Source: Paenibacillus_AR mesotrionivorans
Lineage (GTDB): Bacteria; Bacillota; Bacilli; Paenibacillales; NBRC-103111
Direction: 5' to 3'
Assembly: GCF_046098205.1 (NCBI RefSeq)
Contig: NZ_JBJURJ010000001.1
Location: 434,001-498,000 of the forward strand
DNA length: 64,000 nucleotides
Translations under genes and position numbers: made by a program
Shown: positions 18,010 to 26,565 of the stretch, in pieces
Numbering within the stretch: position 1 is the first letter of the stretch
How the letters are laid out: each line of letters opens with the position of its first letter
The notes under the pieces: generated by a model
Database searches by the model: none
Seen by the model: only the letters and a program-made list of their open reading frames with translations
What the model was told of the DNA's origin: nothing

Positions 18010-18804
18010 TCATGAATTCTGCATTAATTGTAACTTGAACCGGCTTAAACCACCACGCAGCCGGAGAATGGCCTTGGAATGAAGCTGGGATATTCGAGAA
18101 GGTGAAAGAGACATGACTTCAGCGATTTCGCTTAGGGATAGGTCTTCGAAGTAAAAGAGGGAAACCACTGTCCGTTCTTTTTCCGTCAGGCGTTCAATAG
18201 ACTTGGCCAGCATTTCCTTGAGGAATACCTCGTTGACGGTATCCTCCGGTTTGGCAGCCCGTTCGTCAACCAGCAAGGACAAGCGGGTCTCCGCTTCCTC
18301 ATCCCGGATGGGATCATCGAAGGATCCGATGGTCGTGACGGCAATGTCTTGAAGCATCTGCTGGAATTCGGGAATGGAGATCTGAAGATGCACGCTCATT
18401 TCCTCGTCGGAAACCGAGCGCAAATATTGTTGCTCCAATTTTTGGTATGCGTCTTCCACCTTCTTGGCTTTCTCCCGCACGGAGCGGGGAACCCAATCAC
18501 CCTGTCTGAGCCCGTCGATGACGGCACCGCGGATCCGCCAGGAGGCGTAGGTCTCAAACTGCAATCCGCGCAGGTAATCAAACTTCTCCACAGCATCGAT
18601 GAGACCGAGTATGCCGTAGCTGTTCAAATCTTCCTTGGAAACATTCCGCGGAAGCCCGATGGCTAACCGGTTGCTGACGAAATCCACCAGCGGCAAGAAA
18701 AGCTCAATCAATTCCTTCTTGGCTTCAACCTTGCCTTCTTCCTTCCATAAGCGCCATAGCTCCATATGGGAAATTTTGGATGTTTTATGCTCCATCAAGG
18801 TCAA
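18010..18804 (-). CDS. sigD: Flagellar sigma factor SigD (FliA, sigma-28)
   Basis: Directs RNA polymerase to late flagellar, chemotaxis and autolysin genes. The 264-residue protein has region 2 (LIELFLPLVDFVSNRLA, DLNSYGILGLIDAVEKFDY, FETYASWRIRGAVIDGLR), region 3 (WVPRSVREKAKKVEDAYQKL) and region 4 (RLTEKERTVVSLFYFEDL, then SEIAEVMSLSPSRISQLHSK). The start is TTG at 18804 behind AAGGTGGTG or ATG at 18795; the former fits the ribosome site better. It follows the chemotaxis genes as in B. subtilis, with one extra gene between cheD and sigD. Confidence 0.96.
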   Translation of the reverse strand: MTLMEHKTSKISHMELWRLWKEEGKVEAKKELIELFLPLVDFVSNRLAIGLPRNVSKEDLNSYGILGLIDAVEKFDYLRGLQFETYASWRIRGAVIDGLRQGDWVPRSVREKAKKVEDAYQKLEQQYLRSVSDEEMSVHLQISIPEFQQMLQDIAVTTIGSFDDPIRDEEAETRLSLLVDERAAKPEDTVNEVFLKEMLAKSIERLTEKERTVVSLFYFEDLSLSEIAEVMSLSPSRISQLHSKAILRLRGGLSRFKLQLMQNS

Positions 18805-18815
18805 GGTTCACCACC

Positions 18816-19229
18816 TTATTTATCAGTCATCTGGCGTAATGCCTTTACTGCGTCCTCGGTCCGGTGCTCCCCGAAATCGGTGGAAAGCTTGGGCGGATTC
18901 AGAGGCGTAAAGCCGGTGTCGGTTTCTGCCTGGGGTAATACGGGCGAATCATCCTCCGGTGTGGCCAGGTCAATCCTTGTTCCTCTTACTTCTTCCTCCC
19001 GCTCCAGCTCCCGGCTAACGGCTTCCGCCGCCGATTCCGGAGTATGGGCGGACTGGGCGATAAGCCCCAGCAGCCAACGAGCCAAAAACGTGATTAGAAA
19101 AAGAAAGATAAAGCTGTATAGGCTCTGAATGAATGCCGTCTTCAAGATGTTTTGCGGCATGGAGAGGGCCAAGGTGCCCGCAAAGCCGATTAATCCCGTC
19201 ACAAGGTTCCATTTCATGTTTCCGGCCAT
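18816..19229 (-). CDS. Membrane protein inserted between cheD and sigD, function unknown
   Basis: A 137-residue protein with two hydrophobic segments near the N-terminus (about 6-22 and 29-53), then an acidic, Pro/Thr-rich cytosolic tail ending in EDAVKALRQMTDK. I chose ATG 19229 because AAAGGA precedes it; the frame extends 20 codons upstream into cheD. No catalytic motif is visible. It lies 2 bp after cheD and 11 bp before sigD, so it is translated with them. B. subtilis has no gene here; a role in SigD or chemotaxis control is only suggested by position. Confidence 0.7.
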   Translation of the reverse strand: MAGNMKWNLVTGLIGFAGTLALSMPQNILKTAFIQSLYSFIFLFLITFLARWLLGLIAQSAHTPESAAEAVSRELEREEEVRGTRIDLATPEDDSPVLPQAETDTGFTPLNPPKLSTDFGEHRTEDAVKALRQMTDK

Positions 19230-19231
19230 GG

Positions 19232-19726
19232 CTATATTTCCTTTACTCCGTGTTGTACACTGCGGATCATCAGCTTTCCGGTCGTGCAATCAAACTCAAT
19301 GGTGCGTCCGTAGTTGCCGCCGGTATCCTCAGACAGAATCGGGATCCGGTAGCGGGCCAGCATTTCCTTGCAGGAATCCACATTCCGGGGACCGATCCGC
19401 ATGGTGTCGCTGTTGTTGGAGAAGGCGAACATTTGTGCGCCCCCCGCCATCTTGGCTTCCATCCGGCTGACCGCCGCTCCCAGCTTTTCCATCTTGGCAA
19501 TCATGTCGGGAAGTGCCGTATCCGCATATTTGGCGATGTTAAGGCTCCCTTCCTTGGCAATATCCGAAGACGGCAGCATCACATGCGCCATACCGGCGAT
19601 TTTGGTTCTGGCGTCATACAGCGTAACGCCGACACAGGAGCCGAGACCCGTCGTCTTCAGAATGCCCGTCGTGGCGGCCACATTCAAGTCTGCCATTCCA
19701 ACCTTGATAATTCCGTCTTGGGTCAT
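19232..19726 (-). CDS. cheD: Chemoreceptor glutamine deamidase CheD
   Basis: Deamidates receptor glutamines and binds CheC to stimulate its CheY-P phosphatase. The 164-residue protein has the catalytic cysteine in TTGLGSCVGV (C31) and the histidine in GMAHVMLP (H48), spaced as in characterised CheD. Its ATG overlaps the cheC stop (ATGA), so the two partners are translationally coupled. Confidence 0.95.
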   Translation of the reverse strand: MTQDGIIKVGMADLNVAATTGILKTTGLGSCVGVTLYDARTKIAGMAHVMLPSSDIAKEGSLNIAKYADTALPDMIAKMEKLGAAVSRMEAKMAGGAQMFAFSNNSDTMRIGPRNVDSCKEMLARYRIPILSEDTGGNYGRTIEFDCTTGKLMIRSVQHGVKEI

Positions 19727-20343
19727 TCGTGAGGCACTCCCAACGCTACAAAAATTCTGTCAAAGGACTCAGGATCGGGAATCAGGAAAAAATGCCCCTC
19801 CACTTCATCTTTGCCCTCCAGGAATGCCGTATCAATCAACAGTGCGTGGTCCCCCATCTCCCCGTACTGCAAAAGGCCGTAGGTGAGAATCGCACCGGCC
19901 ATATCAATGGCAAGAGACGGAACGGTCGGCTGCATATTAAGATTGGTAAAATCCGCAAGAGAGGAAAGATAAGACCCGGCCAGAATATTGCCGATTTCAT
20001 TCAGTGCAGAAAGCTCCATTTCCGAATAAAATGCATCGTTTTCCACTTCAATGCCAACAATCTTCCGCAAGAGCCGTTTGGCGGACTCCTGTGTCAGGAT
20101 AAAAAACATGTTGCCCGGCGTTTCACCATCAATGCGCAAGAAAATGGCTACAACCACCTGTTCGACACCGCCGACGCTTTCGGCAATCTCCTCAAAAGGC
20201 ACAATCCGCACCTTGGGCACCATCATGTCCACAGGCTTGTCCAATAATTTAGCGAGGGCAGTGGCCGCGTGGCCTGCGCCGATATTTCCGACTTCCCTCA
20301 GAACGTCCAGCTGCAAATCGGCAAAAGGCCTGAAATCGCTCAC
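19723..20343 (-). CDS. cheC: CheY-P phosphatase CheC
   Basis: Removes phosphate from CheY-P in the chemotaxis adaptation loop. At 206 residues it has the two family active-site helices, each with the E...N pattern: DVLREVGNIGAGHAATALAKL near residue 14 and ELSALNEIGNILAGSYLSSL near residue 110. The ATG directly follows the cheW stop codon, and cheD overlaps its end. It works alongside the second phosphatase of this operon, FliY. Confidence 0.95.
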   Translation of the reverse strand: MSDFRPFADLQLDVLREVGNIGAGHAATALAKLLDKPVDMMVPKVRIVPFEEIAESVGGVEQVVVAIFLRIDGETPGNMFFILTQESAKRLLRKIVGIEVENDAFYSEMELSALNEIGNILAGSYLSSLADFTNLNMQPTVPSLAIDMAGAILTYGLLQYGEMGDHALLIDTAFLEGKDEVEGHFFLIPDPESFDRIFVALGVPHE

Positions 20344-20808
20344 TTACTCCGCTCCTTCCAGCTCTTCCAATTTCACAATTTCGCTCTTGTTCAGAACCTC
20401 CTGCAGGTTCAAGAGCACCAGAAGCCGGTCTCCGAGCTTGGCCACACCCTGCAAATACTTAGCTCTGACCCCACCCACAATTTCCGGCGGATCTTGGATC
20501 GCATCACTGTCCACATCAATCACATCATTGGCGGAGTCCACAATCAGGCCTACCTCCATTTCGTTGACGACAATGATAACAATCCGGGAATTATCGGTAT
20601 AATCCTGCTCCGGAAGCCCGAAGCGGCCGCGGAGATCGATGACCGGAACCACGACGCCGCGGAGATTGATGACTCCTTTGACGAATGAATAGGTTTTTGG
20701 CACCCGCGTCATGGGCATCATGCGTTCAATGGTTTTGACCTTCTCCACTTCGACGCCGTATTCCTCGTCGGCCAGCGCAAACACAATAACCTTCAGTTCA
20801 GCTCCCAT
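20344..20808 (-). CDS. cheW: Chemotaxis coupling protein CheW
   Basis: Adaptor linking chemoreceptors to CheA. The 154-residue protein is a single CheW-like SH3-type domain: LKVIVFALADEEYGVEVEKV, then RVPKTYSFVKGVINLRGVVV, PVIDLRGRFGL and a final SEIVKLEEL. It lies 24 bp after cheA and abuts cheC. Confidence 0.97.
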   Translation of the reverse strand: MGAELKVIVFALADEEYGVEVEKVKTIERMMPMTRVPKTYSFVKGVINLRGVVVPVIDLRGRFGLPEQDYTDNSRIVIIVVNEMEVGLIVDSANDVIDVDSDAIQDPPEIVGGVRAKYLQGVAKLGDRLLVLLNLQEVLNKSEIVKLEELEGAE

Positions 20809-20832
20809 GCCTCTTCCTCCTAATTGTTACCC

Positions 20833-22902
20833 CTATTTGATAAGTGCGTTGGTATCCATGATAAGTGCAACCTGTCCGTCACCCAAAATGGTGGCTCCCG
20901 ATACGGCAAACACATTATTCAGGTATTTGCCCAGGTTTTTCAGCACGATCTCCTGCTGTCCGATAAGCTCGGAAACACTTAACGCCGCCATTTTCTCGCC
21001 TTTTTTGATAATGACGATTTCCGTCTCGTCCCGCTCAGGCTGCCCGTTGTCCGGCACCTGGTAAATTTGCGCCAGGGATACCAGCGGAATCACCGAGTTG
21101 CGGTAATCCAGAAGCGGCACACCCTGAACATTGCGGATCGAGCTTTTGCGGATAACAGCCGTCTCCACGATGGAGGACAGCGGAATCGCATACTTTTCAT
21201 CATTCACCCGGATGAGCATGGCCGAAATGATAGATAAGGTCAGCGGAAGCTGTACGGAGAATTTGGTGCCCTTGCCGGGTTTGGATTCCACCGCCACCAC
21301 GCCGCCCAGGGATTCAATCTTGGTCTTGACCACATCCAGACCGACGCCGCGTCCGGAAATGTCGGAGATTTTGTCTGCGGTGCTGAAGCCGGAAGCAAAC
21401 AGGAGAGCCGCCACTTCATCATCCGTCATACGCTCCGCCTGTTCCTCGCGGACGATGCCTTTTTTGATGGCAGTCTGGAGAACCTTCTGGCGGTTGATAC
21501 CCCGTCCGTCATCCTCGATCTCGATGAAAACATGGTTTCCGCTGTGGAAGGCCCGCAGCCATACGGTGCCGGTTTCCGACTTGCCTGTTGCCACGCGGTC
21601 ATCGATAGGCTCTACGCCATGGTCGATGGAGTTGCGGAGCAGATGCACCAGGGGATCGCCGATTTCATCCACAACCGTCCGGTCAAGCTCCGTGTCGGCT
21701 CCGGTAACCACCAGATCCACTTTTTTGTTCAAGGATTTGGCCACGTCCCGCACCATCCGCGGGAACCGGTTAAACACGGTATCCACCGGAACCATCCGAA
21801 GCTTCAGGACAATATTCTGCAGATCGCTGCTGACCCGGGCCATATGCTCTACAGTTTCCGTGAGCTCCTGGCGGCGGATTTCGCTGGCCAGCTGCTCCAG
21901 CCTCACCCGGTCGATGAGCATTTCGCTGAACAGGTTCATCAGCATGTCCAAACGGTCGATATCCACCCGGATGGTGCGGTTGGCCACAGGCTGATGGCCC
22001 GTTTTGGCAGCTGCCGGGGCCTGGGGTGCCGGGGTGGCTTCCCGCGCATTCGGTGCCTGTCCTGCCGTCGGTGCTTCGGAAGCGGCCGGAGCGGGAGCTG
22101 CAGGCTTTTCCTGCTTCTGCTCCTTCAGCTCCTTCAGACTTTCCTGATCGAACAAAACGGATTTAACGGAATCGATCTCTGACACATTGCCGATCATTTT
22201 GTCCAGCTCGGCTTGAGGCAGCTGGGTGACATAGAATACGGAAAAGACTCTGTCGAATTTCTCCTGCTCGATATCCTGAATGGAGGGGACGGATTTAATC
22301 ACTTCCCCGTTCTGCTCAAAGATATCAAACACCATATAAGCCCGCGCCGCTTTCAAAACGCAATCCTCTCTAACGCCAACCTCGATGAAATAGGCGTTAT
22401 GTCCAGCAGATACGGACTGCTCCAGCACGGAATATTGGAACTCGTCGATCTGCATAGCCGACGAGCCGCCGCCTCCTGCCTCAGCCGGTTGTGCCTCAGA
22501 GGCTGCAGGCTCCTTCGCATAATCTCCGGTTACGATGGATTTCAGAGCTTTGACGATATCGGACACATTGGCCTGGCCGGTGCCCCCTTCGATAATGTCA
22601 TTGACCATGGTCTCCAGGGCATCCGTACTTTTGAAGAGGCAATCAAAAATGAATGAGTTCATGGAAAGCTTGTTATTCCGCACCAGATCCAATACATTCT
22701 CCATCTCGTGGGTCAGCTTGGCCAGGTCCTCAAAACCCATGGTTGCCGACATACCCTTAAGCGTATGGGCCGACCGGAAAATCACCTGGACTATGCTGAT
22801 ATCCTCGGGGCTTTGCTCCAGAGCGAGCAAATTTTCATTAATGGCCTGCAGATGGTCCTTTGATTCATCAATAAACATCGACAGATACTGATTCAGTTCC
22901 AA
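20833..22902 (-). CDS. cheA: Chemotaxis histidine kinase CheA
   Basis: Receptor-controlled kinase that phosphorylates CheY and CheB. The 689-residue protein has an Hpt domain with the phospho-accepting H46 (SAHTLKG), a CheY-binding P2 domain (about 150-270), an Ala/Pro linker (about 275-305), a dimerisation helix pair, the HATPase domain (HLLRNSIDHGVEP, IEDDGRGIN, SDISGRGVGLDVVK) and a C-terminal CheW-like domain. Length and layout match B. subtilis CheA (672). It follows cheB by 88 bp. Confidence 0.97.
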   Translation of the reverse strand: MELNQYLSMFIDESKDHLQAINENLLALEQSPEDISIVQVIFRSAHTLKGMSATMGFEDLAKLTHEMENVLDLVRNNKLSMNSFIFDCLFKSTDALETMVNDIIEGGTGQANVSDIVKALKSIVTGDYAKEPAASEAQPAEAGGGGSSAMQIDEFQYSVLEQSVSAGHNAYFIEVGVREDCVLKAARAYMVFDIFEQNGEVIKSVPSIQDIEQEKFDRVFSVFYVTQLPQAELDKMIGNVSEIDSVKSVLFDQESLKELKEQKQEKPAAPAPAASEAPTAGQAPNAREATPAPQAPAAAKTGHQPVANRTIRVDIDRLDMLMNLFSEMLIDRVRLEQLASEIRRQELTETVEHMARVSSDLQNIVLKLRMVPVDTVFNRFPRMVRDVAKSLNKKVDLVVTGADTELDRTVVDEIGDPLVHLLRNSIDHGVEPIDDRVATGKSETGTVWLRAFHSGNHVFIEIEDDGRGINRQKVLQTAIKKGIVREEQAERMTDDEVAALLFASGFSTADKISDISGRGVGLDVVKTKIESLGGVVAVESKPGKGTKFSVQLPLTLSIISAMLIRVNDEKYAIPLSSIVETAVIRKSSIRNVQGVPLLDYRNSVIPLVSLAQIYQVPDNGQPERDETEIVIIKKGEKMAALSVSELIGQQEIVLKNLGKYLNNVFAVSGATILGDGQVALIMDTNALIK

Positions 22903-22990
22903 TACTATGCACCTCCGACTGGTTATACCGCATTGTTCCCGCTTTTGCTCACCGGCGGGACAAGGGCCCTGCTCTTTAAGCGCTTATGGA

Positions 22991-24247
22991 TCACTTCATT
23001 AACGCGCGTATCAATTGATTAGGGATTTCATGCACCGGCAGCAAGTGATCCACGCAGCCCAGCTCTACGGCAGCACGGGGCATGCCATATACAACGCAGG
23101 TTTCCTCGGATTCGGCAATGGTTGTTGCGGCTCCCTGATTCTTCAATTCCAGCATCGTCTTGGCCCCGTCGCTGCCCATACCTGTCATAATGACAATATG
23201 GCGCTTCAGCTCCTGCAGGGGCAGTACCGATTCGAACAGCGTATCCACGGAGGGCTTATGCCCGCCCCGCGGCGGTTCAGCTGTTATGCCGAGCCGGTAA
23301 ACGCCGCCGCCCTCGGATATGACCCGCATCTGGAATCCGCCGGGAGCTATGTATGCGGTCCCTGGCTGCAAAATCATCCCGTCCTGGCCTTCCACCACCT
23401 GTATACGGCAATTGCTGTTCAGCCTTACCGCCAGGGAATTGGTGAAATTGGGCGGCATATGCTGCACGATAACGATAGGTGCCCCAAAATCCTCCGGCAA
23501 ACCGGTAAGCACCTGCTGGAGCGCTCTTGGCCCTCCCGTTGAGGTTCCCAGGGCTACCAAATGCTTCACGGGCACTCTCGCAACGGGAGCTGCCGGCTTT
23601 ACCGGCGGAGCGGAGGGTGGAACCGCCTTGGGTTCGGGCCGCGGCTGCGGGCGTTCAGCCTTGCGTTCCGGCTGCACATGGGGCCGCTGCTGCTTGGTCT
23701 GCTCCGCAGCAAGTGGTGCCGGAGGCATCATGGACCGGAGCCTGGGGGCTGCGGGAGGCTCTTTTCGCGGTGGTGCTTTCGGCGGAGCCGGATCGGCCGG
23801 AGGCGGTGCCCCCACTGCCGGGAACGATGAATTCAACCGCTTTATATTGGATTTGACCGCAATTTCCAAACGCTCATGGAGCATTTCCTTAACCTTGAAC
23901 AAATCCAGGGAAATGGAGCCGGAGGGTTTCTGCACGAAGTCAATGGCTCCGGCCTCCAGCGCCTGAATGGTTTCCATAGCCCCTTCCTTGGTTAACGAAC
24001 TGAGCATAATCACCGGAAGCGGATTTTCCTTCATAATCCGTTTCAGCGCTTCAAGGCCGTTCATTTCCGGCATTTCCACGTCCATGGTGATGCAGTCCGG
24101 CTGCAGTTCTTTGGCCATCTGTACGGCCTCCACACCATTCTTGGCTGTGGCGATCACCTGGAAGTCCGGATGTTCTCCAACGAGATCCGAGACAATTCTT
24201 CTCATAAAAACGGAATCGTCAACCACTAAAACCCGCTTTTTCGTCAT
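22991..24247 (-). CDS. cheB: Chemotaxis methylesterase/glutamine deamidase CheB
   Basis: Demethylates receptor glutamates for adaptation. The N-terminal receiver has D10/D11 and phospho-acceptor D56 (CITMDVEMPEMNG) and a lysine in PSGS context. A long Pro/Ala linker (about 150-220) is followed by the methylesterase with the serine in ALGTSTGGPRAL, histidine in VIVQHMPP and aspartate in MTGMGSDGAKTM. At 418 residues it is longer than B. subtilis CheB (357), mostly because of the linker. Confidence 0.96.
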   Translation of the reverse strand: MTKKRVLVVDDSVFMRRIVSDLVGEHPDFQVIATAKNGVEAVQMAKELQPDCITMDVEMPEMNGLEALKRIMKENPLPVIMLSSLTKEGAMETIQALEAGAIDFVQKPSGSISLDLFKVKEMLHERLEIAVKSNIKRLNSSFPAVGAPPPADPAPPKAPPRKEPPAAPRLRSMMPPAPLAAEQTKQQRPHVQPERKAERPQPRPEPKAVPPSAPPVKPAAPVARVPVKHLVALGTSTGGPRALQQVLTGLPEDFGAPIVIVQHMPPNFTNSLAVRLNSNCRIQVVEGQDGMILQPGTAYIAPGGFQMRVISEGGGVYRLGITAEPPRGGHKPSVDTLFESVLPLQELKRHIVIMTGMGSDGAKTMLELKNQGAATTIAESEETCVVYGMPRAAVELGCVDHLLPVHEIPNQLIRALMK

Positions 24248-24293
24248 CCCGGTCCTCCCCCTCTGGTTAGCAATAATATCTGTGATTGGAGCC

Positions 24294-25172
24294 TTACTTC
24301 ATAAGCCTCATCATTTTGGACAGGAACCCCTTCACACCCGAAGCCGCGCCGGCATTCTCTACAGGTCTGCCCTGCACGTACTGGTCGGCAATCTCCTGCA
24401 GATTCCGCGAGGCAGGTGAATGGGGATACGCAACAGTGAACGGAATCTGCCGTTTCACCGCTTTGGAAATATGATTGTCATCGGACACAAAACCCATGGT
24501 GGGAATATCCATCTGCAAAAACTTCTTCGCCACCAGTGTTATTTTATCTGCAGTCTGCTTGCCTTCCTTGGGTTCGGTCACCCTGTTGATGATAAGGCGG
24601 AAATTGATCCCGGACTGCAGGTTATTGACCATTTTGATAATTGCATAAGCATCGGTAATGGAAGTAGGCTCAGGCGTCGTGACCACGATGGTTTCCTCCG
24701 CCGCCAATATAAACTTCAGCGTTTCCTTGGATAACCCGGCGCCGGTGTCGAAGAGGATCACGTCGCAGTGGCCGTTTAATTGGCTGACCTGCTCCACAAA
24801 ATAATTCAGCTCCTCTTCCTTCAGATCAAGAAGATCATTGAAGCCCGAACCGCCGCCGATAAACTCCAGACCGTTGTAGCCGGTATGGATAATCTCCCAG
24901 ATGGTTTTTTCTTTTTTGAGCAGATGGTACAGGTTGTATTTGGGGGTGACCCCCATCAGAACATCGATATTGGCCAAACCAATGTCCGCATCGAATACCA
25001 GCACCTTCAACCCCTTAGCCTGGAGCGCCAGAGCGAAATTCAACGTAAAATTGGATTTTCCTACCCCGCCCTTACCGCTGGTGACCGTGATAATGCGGGT
25101 TTTTCTGCCGGCGCTGCGGGCCAGCTCACGCTTTTGAACCAAGTCCCGGAGCATTTGCGCCTGGTCATTCAT
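24294..25172 (-). CDS. flhG: Flagellar number regulator FlhG (MinD-like ATPase)
   Basis: ParA/MinD-family ATPase that works with FlhF and with FliM/FliY to control flagellar placement and number. The 292-residue protein has a deviant Walker A (TVTSGKGGVGKSNFTLNFA), a conserved LVFDADIGLANID, and DVILFDTGAG. It starts with the DQAQ motif (MNDQAQMLRDLV), the segment known to activate the FlhF GTPase. Its ATG overlaps the end of flhF by 8 bp. Confidence 0.95.
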   Translation of the reverse strand: MNDQAQMLRDLVQKRELARSAGRKTRIITVTSGKGGVGKSNFTLNFALALQAKGLKVLVFDADIGLANIDVLMGVTPKYNLYHLLKKEKTIWEIIHTGYNGLEFIGGGSGFNDLLDLKEEELNYFVEQVSQLNGHCDVILFDTGAGLSKETLKFILAAEETIVVTTPEPTSITDAYAIIKMVNNLQSGINFRLIINRVTEPKEGKQTADKITLVAKKFLQMDIPTMGFVSDDNHISKAVKRQIPFTVAYPHSPASRNLQEIADQYVQGRPVENAGAASGVKGFLSKMMRLMK

Positions 25173-26565
25173 CTGCCTGTTCCCCCAGTATCAAGGCGAT
25201 CAGTTCATCCTCGCTCACCACATTGAAGTCGTCAGGGACATTTTGCCCGGTCGTGATGTACGACAGCGCCAACGGATATTCATGAAGCAGATTGAGAATG
25301 GGACCGAAGGTCTCCGTTTCATCCCTTTTGGTAAGAAGAACCTTATCCAGCCTGAACCGGGAGAAATTTTCGGCAACAGCCTTCATGTCTTTGTATTTCA
25401 TGGTCAGGCTCAGCACCAGGAAGGTTTCGCTTCTGGGATCGCCCTGCAGAAGAGCATTCAACTCGGATACATACATTTCATTGCGGAAGTTGCGTCCGGC
25501 GGTGTCCATGAACACAATATCGCATTCCTTCAAATTATCGAAGGCCTTCTTCAGATCCTGGGGTGAAAATACTACCTCCAGCGGAATGCCCAAAATGGTG
25601 GCATAAGTCTTCAACTGCTCCACAGCCGCAATCCGGTATGTGTCGGAGGTGATAAAACCCACCTTCCGGCGGTGACGGAGCACCTGCTCGGCCGCCAGCT
25701 TGGCGATGGTGGTGGTTTTGCCTACCCCGGTTGGACCCACAAAATGGGCGATGCGGGTTTCAGGTTGAAGCGGCTTACGCGGATGATCACCCAAAATCTG
25801 TTTGAGCCTCTCCGCAGCCAATTGGTTCGCGCGCGCCGGCGTTAAACCGTCCTCTTCTTCCGTCAAACCCTCTTCAATTGTTGTAACCACCTCTTTGGCC
25901 AGCTCGGGCAGGATCTCCTGCTCCAGCAGCCTCGCTTCAAGAGCGGCCAGAACCGGATCGGGCTCCGGCAGAACAGCACCTGCGCGGGAAAAGTTCTTCA
26001 TCATCAGCTTCATAGCCCGGAGCTCGCTTAATACCGGGTCCTCTGCCACGGGCTCCTCCAACGGCTTTCTGCGGGGCTCCGCGGCAGATTTGAGGGGCAC
26101 TGCAGGAGCTGTCGCGGGAACGGGAGGCACGGGCGCTGCGGAAGCGGACGCCTGCACAGATTTGGCGCCATATGCCGCTGCACCCAAACTCATGGGCACC
26201 ACCGGACGCGGCGCAGGCTCCGGTTCAGCCGGTGCGGACTGCTTGCCAGCCAGACGTTCGATAGATTCCAACAATTCGGCCGTCCTGTCCTCCTTGGCGG
26301 TCCGCGGCTGCTCCAATACAGCGACTGGGGTGGCAGACTGCGGGGTGACGGCACGTTGAACCGGTGCGGTCTTCGGTTTGGATTCGGCTTTGCCAAGGGC
26401 ATCCGTCGCTGCAATCACTTCGATTTTTTTCTTGCTGAATAACCCTAAAAACCCGCCTGAGCGGATTTCTTTGGTATTCAGAATGACGGCATCCTTGCCT
26501 AAATCCGTCCGAATTTGCGCAAGGGCGTCGGGCATGGAATCTACAACATACCGTTTTACTCTCAT
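25165..26565 (-). CDS. flhF: Flagellar SRP-type GTPase FlhF
   Basis: Signal-recognition-particle family GTPase that sets the site of flagellar assembly. The 466-residue protein has the N-terminal basic B domain (MRVKRYVVDSMPDAL), a long Ala/Pro-rich linker (about 80-190), the N domain, and the G domain with GPTGVGKTTTIAKLA, SDTYRIAAVEQL, DTAGR and TKRDET. The gene overlaps flhA by 4 bp (ATGA) and flhG by 8 bp. The long Pro/Ala linker makes it longer than B. subtilis FlhF (366). Confidence 0.95.
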   Translation of the reverse strand: MRVKRYVVDSMPDALAQIRTDLGKDAVILNTKEIRSGGFLGLFSKKKIEVIAATDALGKAESKPKTAPVQRAVTPQSATPVAVLEQPRTAKEDRTAELLESIERLAGKQSAPAEPEPAPRPVVPMSLGAAAYGAKSVQASASAAPVPPVPATAPAVPLKSAAEPRRKPLEEPVAEDPVLSELRAMKLMMKNFSRAGAVLPEPDPVLAALEARLLEQEILPELAKEVVTTIEEGLTEEEDGLTPARANQLAAERLKQILGDHPRKPLQPETRIAHFVGPTGVGKTTTIAKLAAEQVLRHRRKVGFITSDTYRIAAVEQLKTYATILGIPLEVVFSPQDLKKAFDNLKECDIVFMDTAGRNFRNEMYVSELNALLQGDPRSETFLVLSLTMKYKDMKAVAENFSRFRLDKVLLTKRDETETFGPILNLLHEYPLALSYITTGQNVPDDFNVVSEDELIALILGEQADE

